The notes under the pieces were generated by a model. That model had not been told where the DNA came from. It was given only the letters and a program-made list of their open reading frames with translations, and searched no databases. This document shows positions 1-10,879 of a stretch of 64,000 bases of DNA, one piece after another. The DNA comes from Epiperipatus broadwayi (Eukaryota > Onychophora > Udeonychophora > Euonychophora > Peripatidae), in assembly GCA_028023455.1 (NCBI GenBank), contig JAQFVV010006215.1, forward strand, positions 2,118,580-2,182,579, given 5' to 3'. Position numbers and translations under genes: made by a program. Every line of letters starts with the position of its first letter. The first letter of the stretch is position 1.

Positions 1-1400
1 ATATAGAATACTTATATATCTAACCCAATCCTTTTAACTTTAGGCTAAAATTTTGCGTTTAAACCAATGTTAGCTTGCTGATATACTGATGTGACCAATG
101 CAAAATGAGATTGTTAGCATAACATAATCATGCTGACAGGAATTTACGTCTGTAGCATGATATTATTAGAGAAATAACAGATCATCGGGGGGACGGGACG
201 AGCATCTTACCCATGATCATTAATAAATTTCACTAACAGGCAGAAACGAACCACTGCCCAATTTGTGATACAAAGACAAAAATCATTTGAAACATATGTA
301 AAAGAGATGCTCTATAAATGGGGGTAACAGTCTTTGCCAACTTACTGTCCCAACCAGAATATAAGAAAATCAATGGCATAGGAAATACATCTACGACCAT
401 TGACAACGCGATGGCTACCATTTTGGCCATGCATTCAGGTGGGTATTGTAACCTGTATACTAATGCAACACAAGGGAACGAGTATCCAATGCGCACCTGC
501 CCAGATTACATTGACTTACGAATCTATGCAGCCATTTACACCTATTTTAAATTTATTAATTTAAGTAAAATTAATGAGAATGAAAATAATAGCAAACATA
601 TATATAAAAAATTTAATAAATAATTTAAATTTTACTTAGTCAAATAAGAAATTTCTTTTAACAGTTAGTGATGCTTAAAATTAATACCTGAAATGTTTGT
701 ATTAATTAATTAAAGTTCCTATTTCATTTAAAACAAAAATTCATACTCTCCATGTTAGGTTTATTGTGGTCCGACTTTGTGGTCATTGATATATCACACA
801 ACTTCCTTCCAAATCATATGAATATTGTTCTTGGGAAGACAAGTCCATTATTTGCCAATTTTCGGGAACCATCACTCTGGAGATCGCCTCAGCTGGTGCA
901 AATAAGGGAAACGTAATTTATTGCATGACCCCTACATTTTGGAGATCTGCAATACGCGTGTAAAATATGTTTAAATAACATACAATCAGCAAGAGCAATC
1001 TAAAACTCCACTTAAAAGGTTTTTTTTATATATCATTTTGCATTCCTATCGAATTTCTGGAGTGATCTTGCCTGGCTTGGTACTGTTCTTATTCGTGATT
1101 ATGACTTTTCTCTGTGGATCGTGTGTTCATTTCCATTGTTATTGGCCAGCTTTGTTTAGAGAGGGAACTCAAAATTTTATCACTAGTATTTTTTTTAATT
1201 GATCTCTTATCTGACTTTATGTCCAAAGGCCTGTTTGCTATTACGTCGTAGAAAATCATTTCCATTCTAAGATTAAAATAACTTTTAATTTTATATATCT
1301 ATTTGAGGGTGATATTATTTATAGACTTTTTTCACTTTTATTTGAAAGTGATGTAATAGCATATAATATGTATACCGTTACATAAGATAAACATGATCAA
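1..1400 (+). repeat. Left-truncated second copy of the long-TIR DNA element
   Basis: Collinear and clearly related to the interior of the element at 5347-9396. 1-540 matches about 5750-6330, about 750-900 matches 6570-6760, 1160-1230 matches 6970-7035 and 1260-1400 matches 8340-8480. It lacks the 1.1 kb insertion present in the other copy. The open frame at 318-623 matches no protein I know and is broken in the other copy, so I do not call it a gene. The copy starts before the window. Confidence 0.75.
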
Positions 1401-4400
1401 AAAAGATTTATAAATTGAAAGCTGCTTATAATAGATTAAATATGATTTTTATATTATTTTAAAATAGGTTTAGAAATTGTATTAAGGATGTTGAATAGTT
1501 GACATAAATTCCAAAAATGTAATTTAGTAATGATTGAATTGATTTTAAATTACATTGTTTTCAAGTTCTAAACCAAGAAAGAAATGATTAAAGGGAGGAA
1601 ATATTAGGGAAATTTTTTCAAATATTTTGAATAAGAAATTAAATATTAGTAATTAATAACAAGATTCAAATAGAGACATAAGAAATATTAAAACAAGTTA
1701 TAACATAAATAATAGTTTATGAGAAGTGGTAAAGGAACAAAAAATCTTTGGCTAATGGTAAGGGTCTTAATAAAATGGCAGAGTGATAGTGAGAAAATAT
1801 AAATACTGAGAAAATAAAATATATATAGGTAAATTTATGATAAAATGAGAGAAATTAGAAAAAGAATGTAAGAAAAGACTAAATTTAATAGGATTTACTT
1901 TGGAGGGGGAAAATATGATCATAAGAATGAAATTGAAACAAAGAATTGTAATTTACTAAAAGAGAAGATGGGGAAAATATATAAGTGATGAAAATAATAA
2001 GAAAAAGAGAGATAAATATGCATAAAATAATTGGAACAGTAATGAAGAATAATTTAGTTGGTGTCAGTAATGAATTATGACTCAAAAAAAAAAAAAATGG
2101 CCAGTAGATTATCTTTCAACAATTACTTGTAAAACTTAATGCAATAAAAGATTAAGTCTAATAATGATAGTAATTTATCATTTTATTTTTTAATGTTGAC
2201 CAAAGATTATTGAATAGATGTATTTATACTATGTATGATGCATGAAGAAAAAACTAATGAAATTTAGAAAGAATTGATGAGTTATTAAAAATGCTATTGT
2301 AATAAGAACTTGTTGAGAGATATATAAAAAGAGGAGAAAGTGCTAATAATTGTTTCATTGATTTAAAAAAGTAATTGATAGAATAAATTATGTTATTTTG
2401 TTGAACTTTGAGAAAAGATACATATTGAAAGGAGATATGAATTAAAAATATTTCCTAGTTTTTACAAAAGGTATAAGATAGGAATGTTATTTATATTGTA
2501 CTTTGTTAATATTTATTTTGATAGATTACTAAATATATTGCAACATTAATAAAATATGTAGAAAGTTTGGAATAAAATAAATACATCTTACTAATGATGG
2601 TAGATAGAGATGATGAAAGATTAATAATAATAGTGGGACTTAGAATAATGGAATAAGTTAATGATTTTAATTATTCAGATTAGTTAGTTGTGTTTATATG
2701 GAAGTAGCAAAATATTAAGAGTGAATTGTTATAATTAAACAGACTTAATAAGAATTGAATATTATTTGTGTCTCTTTAAAATTAAATTTAAGAAAGATAC
2801 TTTTTAGTTTCACTGGAAAGTACATTAAATAGAGAAGAGACTTTATCTTCGAATAAAAGGGAGGAGAAAAAATTGAAAGAAGATAAGTTCAAAACATTGT
2901 TGAAGTATTTATAGTGAAATTTATTAAGGAATTATAAAATAAAAGCAAAATTGAATTGGTCTTATTTAAACACAGAGAAATCATAAAAATGTGTTTTAAA
3001 GTATCAAAAAGTTTTCTGATTTAAAAGAGAAGATTATGAACAATTAAAAACTTGTTTTATCTGGTGTTTTGATTTCTGTCTACATATAAGATAGTCAAAT
3101 TAAACATTGTTCATTTCTTACTACAGCAAATGTTGAAGTGTATGATAGTAACTTTAGGGAACCAGACGTGGAGAATGTTGTCAAATTGATATGTGGATTT
3201 TGAAGATAATTTATGAAAATTAATTTTCATTTTGTGATCCACAATAAAATTCAAGTGTTGTTTGGCACTTTATAGTTTTATTTTAAAATTTTTCATTAAT
3301 CATCACTATATCCTCTAGAATATATAAAATAATAGTAGGAAAAGACAAAATTCTGGCTTTGATTTTTAAAACTTTCTAATCTCTAGATATTAGCATAACT
3401 GCCTTACTATTCTAGAACATCAAACAATTATTCTTCAAATTTAAAATATCAAACCTTATTCATTCTATTATATACTTAAAGTATTTCCTTTTGCTCATGA
3501 TCTTTCTATAAGCAAATATATTTTTTAAATTTATGATGTTGGCATACATCTTTACTTCTATAATCAATCAAAAATAGAAATTGGTTTAGTTTAGACATGT
3601 TGCAAAAGACATTTGTAGTTTTCCTATATTTTTCATTGAAAATCATTAATAATTTAAAAAAAGGTAAAGTCAAAATTAATATTATGAAGAATGGTAGAGA
3701 ATATTTTTGTTTGTTTTTTAATTTCAAGAAAAACCTTGTTTTAGGAAATGATGGTGAGTTCCTTCCTAGACGTATATGTTATGAAACATGCCACTAATAG
3801 TCCATATTTAATAGTATGCTCTTTATTGGTTCAGCTTTCATTCTTCGTTTCATGAACATTTGAGTGTTGGCATATGTATACCAGCATATTTATAAACAGC
3901 CAGTTTTGAGTGTTCAGTCTTTTTCCTAGTATTGTTTTCATTTAATAATCAGATATGGTTCACTGATTAAAGACTGATATAGTAAAAAAAAACATAAAAC
4001 AATGTGGATAATGACCAATCATCACAAATTTCTTATGACACGTAACATTTTGATACAATACAGTTTCTTTGAACAAGTAAAAAAAAAAAAACTGTGATAA
4101 ATATGTAAAGTTTGGATTTTCATATATTGGATATGAAGATTGTTCTAAGTCCTAATGTGTAGGTAAATATCTAATTGTAAAATGAAAGTTTATTTTTATG
4201 ATATCTATCTAGCAAAATATTAGAATTTGTTGTCATCTTTTTGTCAATTAATTAAGTAGTAAGAAACATACTGCAGCTGAGAATTTCCTTCTATAAAAGA
4301 TACTGTTTTGAGTATAGTATTTTTCTAAATCTAGAGAACAACTAGATTGCAAATTCTTTTGAAGAAAAATACTTCCCAAGCTGTTAAAAGCATCAATCTT

Positions 4401-5346
4401 AAAAAAGAGAAATTGGTCAAATTTTCATCTAATAGTATTTTAATTTAAAAGCTAAATTAAAAGAGAAAATCCTTCATTAACTTTTGAATAGGCAGCAGAG
4501 AAAAATTAAGATACTTACATTTTTATTACTTTGAACAGATACAGAGCTGGTGAAAAAGACTGTCATTGTATCTTTATAAATAAATAAAAAAATCTGTAAT
4601 TAGTTGAATGTAGTTCTAGATGATTGTATTTTACATCAATTGAATTTGATTTACAATCAGAGCATATAAATTTGAAATAGTAGTAATTATATTAAAAACA
4701 TTTTTTTAATATAAAGGGTATTTGATAAACGAAGCTCAAGTGGAAAAAAGTTGGGACCCTCTGCTTTAATTCATTGTTTTTCAATTTAAAGTGATATGAT
4801 ATCTGTTTTAAAGGATAAGGGGATCAAAATAAAAGTGAGCTAAGGATGTTTTTTTTTTTTTTTAATAGAAGCATAGATCATAGAATACTTTGGATTATAT
4901 ATTTTCAATTTTTTTTTGCATTTACAAAATTATGAGGAGAAATTCTTCAAATTTTCACAATTACTGGATTTTTATTTAACATGAATCATTGCTACTTTTA
5001 TTTATTCTTGAATAAACACAGTTTAATAAAAAAAAGTTTATTGGAAAAAAGTAGTAAGTTTGATTTAATACATATATATGTATATAGTTGCATTAAAAAG
5101 TTTAATTCAGATGAAAAGAAGTCAGGTAATAAGAATTACTTTTTTTTGTTGTTTTGAATTTAACAAAGTGCCTATTGATATATTTTAGTTTTAGGTTTAT
5201 TCTGATCTTAAATTATGATAAGATAAAATTATTCTAAATGATTTTCTTTGTTTATGAAGAACAACAATTTTTTTTTTTAAAAAAAGGAAAATCTCATATT
5301 CATATAAAATATTTACATATGTGTGTATATTTGATATTATTGTAAT
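1401..5346 (+). other. Intronic AT-rich sequence without a gene
   Basis: Part of the KAT6 intron upstream of the 9825 exon. 1480-2960 is purine-rich on the + strand and has the look of a heavily decayed coding repeat, but no frame or motif could be recognised. The remainder is AT-rich with A and T homopolymers and shows nothing identifiable. Confidence 0.6.
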
Positions 5347-5848
5347 GGTCGGTCAAATACTCTTACTCTATCTGCCGTACAGGGCGCCACCAGGCCATTT
5401 GAACCTGGAAAATTTATATAGTAGGCAGATACTTCTTGTTAAGATTCCATTTTTATTCAACCGATATGTCCTAGTCGCTGGCTCAAGGAGTAGCTGAGAT
5501 TTAATAATATAAATTCTTAAACATATTTTTAATAAAGAAAAAAGATAAAATAAGCCACTGTCAGTAATAATTACACAAACATTTATTTACATAAATATAT
5601 AAAAATAAATTTGAGGAATAAATTATTTAACATTGCTTTAGTTTTTGTTACTATTATTATTTTAGACTTAAATTCTGTTATCTTAATAAGTTCTCACAGA
5701 TGGATATTTTAAACAATTTAATAATTTGATAAACGTAAATACGCTACATAGATTATGCATTTATATACTCGATTCTTTTTTTTTTAACTCCAGGCTACAG
5801 GTTCACATCCAATCAACGCCAACTTATTGATATACCGATGTGATCAAT
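5347..5848 (+). repeat. Left terminal inverted repeat arm
   Basis: Pairs with 8918-9396 on the opposite strand. Landmarks on both sides include CCATTTGAACCTGG, TAGTAGGCAGATACTTCTTG and TTTGAGGAATAAATTATTTA. Confidence 0.85.
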
Positions 5849-7051
5849 GCAAAATGAGGATATTGGCATACATAAAACCATGCCGACAGGAATGTGCATC
5901 TGTAGCATGATATTATTTAAAAAAAGAATGATCCTCGTTTAGTACAGGAATGTGCATCTCTCTGGCGAGTTAATCATTTGGAAAATATATATATTAGACA
6001 TGCTCTATAATGGGGGATTGTGGTCTTGACTGTCTTACTATCACCACCCAGAGCGTAAGGAGATCAATGGCGCAGGGAGTACGTCTATGTCCATTGGCAA
6101 TGCGATGGCTACACTTTTGGCCATGCATTCAATTGGGTATAGTGCCCTGATACTAACGTGGTACAAGGGAATGAGAATCCAATGCACCTCCCCACATCAC
6201 ATTGACATAAAACACCCATACATACATCCACCAGCACCGATTCTACTATGAGACAAATAGTCTGAAATTAACCTACTTAAACTAACATAATCTTACGAAT
6301 TTATGCAGCCATTTACGCCAATTTTTAAATTTAATACAAATTAATAATTTAGTTAAACAAAACAACAAACCATAAAAAAAAAATGGAAACGATTGATTAG
6401 CAATCTTAATACATAAATAAAAAGATTATTAACTGATTTAGAATTTTATTGCTGGTCAGATAAGAGTTCACTTATTAGTTATATTTCCTTACGAATTAAA
6501 CACTTATTGAAGAGGTATATTTATAAACAGTTCAATTGACAAAAGTTCATACTTCCCATTCGGTCTTGATAACTCCTCCAGATTTCATCCAGTTTATGGA
6601 AGTCCTCTCTGATTATATTATTTGCTTATACTTTCTTTGGAGACACAACTGCTACAAACCATTCTTTTGGGAATAGTGGTCAGGGAGACTGCCTCAGCCA
6701 GCACAAATGAAGAAAACTAAATCTTGTGTGAGACTCCTACATCATGGAGTCTGCACTATAGCTAGCTGTAATTCATAGATTAATAGATTCATTATTAAAT
6801 TCAATTATTTCATCTTTTATAATTTCTGGCCTCTCTTATCATTAATTCTCCAGATCGATCGCTCCTGATGTTCTTTGACTTTATTGGTCTTGAGGGTTTT
6901 TCTTTCTGGCTTTTGCATTTGTTGGTACTTGCATTGGTCCGTCTGCTTCAGAGCAGGAAACACCATAATCTTTAATTTTTATCTCTTATCTGACCTTACA
7001 ATCATTTAAGTGCCCCGGGGGCTAGTTTGCTTTATCTTCAAATATATATTT

Positions 7052-8171
7052 GGTGCTTGTATTATAGCTAAAGATGCCGTTGGATGGCGCCGTTTTCACG
7101 CTAAAACTATAAAATATGAACATTCACGGGCCGTTGATTTTAATAATTTTTCTGTGCTTTTTTGTAATGCGAAAATAAAAACAAAACAAAATCGTCTTTT
7201 TTAAATATTATTTTTTATTAACGTATACAATTTAATTGATAATAATAAGTGTAAAATAAAATCAACAAATTACAATTTGATTCGTGTTTTTTATATCGTA
7301 TACTTTTTAAATTGTGTTACGGCTTTTTTTTTATCAATTTTCTATCGGATATTTTTTTACTTGTGTTACGACTTTTTTTGTTGTTGTTTAACTAAAAAAT
7401 AATAATCGTAATAAAAGTAAAAGTTGTTACGGTTAGATTTAGGGTTAGTTTTAGGGTTAGTGTTCTGTTTGTTTGTAATGCTAAAATAAAAAAATTCAAA
7501 ATCGTAAGCGTACTCGAACAGAAGAAAGAAACTCAAACTTTTTTAAACAACAGAAAACACATACAAATGTCTTCTTTACTTATTAAACATGTTTATAATA
7601 TTTGTTTTTTATTAAATTTACAAAAAAACCTGTATATTTGCACTTTTCTTACTGGATATTTTTTTCGTACTGCTCTTTTTTACTTCAAAAATATACAGAC
7701 GGTAGAATCTTCTTTGTCTCGTGGAATGTTACTAACAGTACGTTACTTGACACGTTACCTAATTGCAACTCGATAAAAACATAGATATTTAACATTTACC
7801 CAAATAAAAGTTCAATACAGTACATTGTAAAAAGTCTTATAATTATTGTTTTAAAAAATCTGAACATTTCAATAGTTTAAAATAAAAAAAATCCAATGAA
7901 AACAACATTTCAATACAATTCAAATACAAACTCTCTCATCAAGCCGTAATTATTTTATAAACTGTGCGAATTCGGAAAATGTAATTGCTGCTTAGCGACA
8001 TACATGCTGTACTGCGACGCGACATAGCGGCCTGCATTCTGTAGCACAACAAAAAAGTTGTATTATAGAAAACGCGGGTTCGAACGTGTCGGCCGCGGAA
8101 ACAGCATTTTTATGTGTTTTAGCACGAAAACCGCGCCATAGAATGGCGTCTTTAGCTATAAGATGAGTACC
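7052..8171 (+). mobile_element. Nested TIR element, GG-start, 8-bp target duplication
   Basis: Ends are GGTGCTTGTATTATAGC at the left and, reverse complemented, GGTACTCATCTTATAGC at the right. The TIR continues through GCTAAAGAYGCC for about 45 bp. The flanks ATATATTT at 7044-7051 and 8172-8179 are identical, an 8-bp target duplication. The related copy at 1-1400 lacks the insertion. The right end carries a GC-richer module (about 8020-8150) shared with other elements of the window. Superfamily is uncertain: a GG terminus with an 8-bp duplication fits Merlin better than hAT (CA terminus). Confidence 0.8.
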
Positions 8172-8917
8172 ATATATTTAACAGAACAGTCACTTCCATT
8201 TTTAGATTTAATCATGACTTTTAAATTGAAACTAATTAATCTTTTTTACTATCTTTAAACAAAATGCCAATCTTTATTTTTAGATCTTTATCCCTGTCTT
8301 TTACTTTTAAGTAATTTTTTTATGTTTTCCATATGTGTGATTATATATCATTAAAATAACTTTATTAATTTTTCTTTTCCGTATTTAATACATCAATTCT
8401 ATTTACTATCTTTTCACCATTTTATTGTGATTTTAAAATAATGTAACAGCATATGGATACACAAGTACCCTGAATTTTAAAGGAACTATGCTAGTAACAT
8501 TTTTTTTTTGGATTAATGTAAAGTTAATATCTTGTAAAAATACTGCCAGTAAGAAAAATTGTGTATATATGAATAAACCCCAGGAATAAAACGTAATAAT
8601 ATAAATAATAATTTTAGGAAAGTCTAATTAGAATAATAAGTAAATGAAAAGTAGGAAAAAGGGAACTCTGGGGGAAGGAGGTGGAGGCTCAGCTGGGGTA
8701 GAAGGGAAAGAATAGTCAACATTTTTTTTTTTACTGTGTAATTACTAACCAAACAAATCTTTTAAAATTTTAGCATTAATCAATTTGTGTAACGTATGCT
8801 TACTAACACTAAATAAATTCTTTTTTTTTTTTTAGTGTTTTTGTTTTTTGAGGAAGCTCAGTGATATGTAACGGTATACATATGCCGTTACATTATTTTA
8901 AAATCACATCGGTATAT

Positions 8918-9396
8918 CAATAAGCTGGCTTTGGTTTGGACGTAAACTTGTAGCCTGGAGTTAAAAAAAAGAATCGAGTATATAAATGTGTAATCTATGT
9001 AGCATATTTATGTCTATCAAATTTTTAAATTGTATAAAATATCCATCTGTGCGAACTTACTAAGATAACAGAACTTAAGTTTAAAATAATAATAGTAACA
9101 AAAATTAAAGCAATGTTAAATAATTTATTCCTCAAATTTATTTTTATATATGTACGTAAATAAATGTTTGTGTAATTATTACTGTCAGTGGTTTATTTTA
9201 TCTTTTTTTTTTTATTAAAAATATATTTAAGAATTTATATCTTTAAATCTCAGCTATTCCTTGAGCCAGTGACTAGGTCATATCGGTCGAATAAAAATGA
9301 AATCTTAACAAGAAGTATCTGCCTACTATATAAATTTTCCAGGTTCAAATGGCCTGTTGGCACCCTGTATGGCAGATAAAGAGTATTTGACCGAAC
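8918..9396 (-). repeat. Right terminal inverted repeat arm
   Basis: Reverse complement of 5347-5848 at high identity with small indels. The left edge abuts a near-perfect 28-nt palindrome around 8868-8895 that reads ATGTAACGG at one end and CCGTTACAT at the other. Confidence 0.85.
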
Positions 9397-9824
9397 ATTA
9401 TAATATATATAAATAAATAATATTTTGGTTTTAAATAACATAATTCAGATTTCAGAAAAATGAATCGTAATTTGAAATAAATTAATGCAGGTTTTTATTT
9501 TGAGTTATAAATATTAATTATTTATTAATTTTTAAAAGATGATCAATCCTTTGTTATATATTATAATGTTAAATTAACATTTTATTATAAAAATTCATTT
9601 AATATTAATTTATTTATTTTTTTACTGTTTATTATTTGATTATTCTTTATAGATACAAAAAAGAAATTTTATTGATGCAAAATTTTTTGAATTAAAAATT
9701 TAATTTTTAGTAGTCAAATTTTGAGCAAAATATTTTACAATTACTTTAAATATATTTGTATTTTATTGCCAGTTTTTAAAAATATCTATTAATCATATTC
9801 TTTTTCTTTTTTTATTTTTTATAG
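9397..9824 (+). other. Short AT-rich intron end before the KAT6 exon
   Basis: No gene. It ends in a T-rich polypyrimidine tract that leads into the acceptor at 9823-9824. Confidence 0.7.
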
Positions 9825-10879
9825 AGAGATACCTTGTTCGAGGTTGACATCAGATCATTTACCGAAACCAAGAAAGAGGCAGAATCCTGCAAATCACATT
9901 TCACTTACCAGGCCATCTTCTACCAATGGAGCAGGAGATTCATCTGAGAGTGAGTGTGAAGTTGAACAATCCCAAACATCTGCACCTACTGTTTTTGATT
10001 CTCTTGATGTGTCCAGTAAACCTAAGGGTTTGATTGATGGCCTAACCCGGTTCTTTACTCCTTCTAACAAGCGAAAATCCCGAGTGGCCCTCAACTCCCT
10101 CACACGCACATATACATCTGTTAAAAATCCTATACCCAAAGAAAAACATATTCATTATAGTAGCTCCTCATCATCATCAACATCCTCATTGTCTCAACAA
10201 CATTTATTATCTGGATCTCAGATTATTAATAAGTCCTCACAGCAACATAAAGCACCTGGTACTGGACAATTAAAACAATTATTTGATGGTTTATCACATT
10301 TATTTACTACTCCAGGTGAAACTCGTAAGCGTGGAGTTAATGGTATACCACCCGTTTATGCCCCACCAAAACGCCCAAGAAAATTTGGACATTCTCCATC
10401 TCCATCAAGTTCCCCTACACGTATTCCTGTTAAATCACCTCCTGAACTTCAGCCTCAGCAGCCTCAACTTCTTCAGCCCACATCTCCACCTCAGCAGCAG
10501 CAATTGCAGCCTCCAGTGATGCAGCCACTAGCGCCATCATCTCCCCATTCATTGCCACCTCAGCAGCAAGAAATATCTGTGGGCATACAGAGTCGAGGAC
10601 GCGGCTCTCCTAAACGTCCACCTACACCCACCTCTAATATATGTAAAGCCATGGGCAAGAAAAGCCGTGGCAGAATTTCAATTATGAATACAACTTCTGC
10701 AAGCAGTTCAACTACCACATCAACAACTACAACAAATGCAGCTTCAACAACGGTTCCAGATTCGGAACCTTCATCGTCTTTTTCATCAACTACAACTATT
10801 GTTGTTTCAGAACCAGCCAAATCAGAAATTGGTGGACCAAGTCGTGGTAGAGGTGGTAGCCGGAGGAGAAGGTCTTCTG
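9825..10879 (+). CDS. KAT6: KAT6A/KAT6B-type histone acetyltransferase, internal exon (linker before MYST domain)
   Basis: Large internal exon of a MYST-family lysine acetyltransferase that acetylates histone H3 as part of the KAT6-BRPF-ING5-MEAF6 complex in the nucleus (family knowledge). The acceptor is a T-rich tract ending in AG at 9823-9824. The donor is GTAAGA at 10880. The open frame runs through the whole exon with phase 1 at both ends. The encoded linker contains KGLIDGLTRFFTPS (codons from 10024), a near-exact match to a segment conserved just before the MYST domain of KAT6A/B, and a second related copy QLFDGLSHLFTTPG (from 10276). It then becomes Ser/Pro/Gln/Thr-rich with basic RGRG and KKSRGR patches and ends in SRGRGGSRRRR. 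No catalytic residues are here. If the intron is retained, the frame runs 16 codons past the donor and stops at 10927-10929. The gene start is to the left of the window. Confidence 0.93.

Larger units (their letters stand above)
5347..9396 (+). mobile_element. 4.05 kb DNA element with about 500 bp terminal inverted repeats
   Basis: The left end (5347 onward, GGTCGGTCAAATACTC) and the reverse complement of the right end (9396 backward, GTTCGGTCAAATACTC) match over about 480-500 bp: left arm to about 5848, right arm from about 8918. Flanks are ATTGTAAT (5339-5346) and ATTATAAT (9397-9404), a 7/8 match that suggests an 8-bp target duplication. No transposase frame is visible, so it is probably non-autonomous. 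A second element is inserted at 7052-8171. The reverse-strand and + strand frames around 9188-9441 lie inside the right arm and are not genes. Confidence 0.85.

Noticed and set aside
318-623. 101-codon open frame near the window start
   Set aside because: It lies in the repeat shared with 5750-6330, where the frame is broken, and it has no recognisable motif.
5347-9396. Polinton/Maverick
   Set aside because: The long TIRs suggested it, but ends begin GG, the flanking repeat is 8 bp rather than 6, and there is no integrase or polymerase coding sequence.
9894-10139. Reverse-strand frame and 10283-10519 + strand frame inside the KAT6 exon
   Set aside because: Out-of-frame shadows of a well-supported exon.
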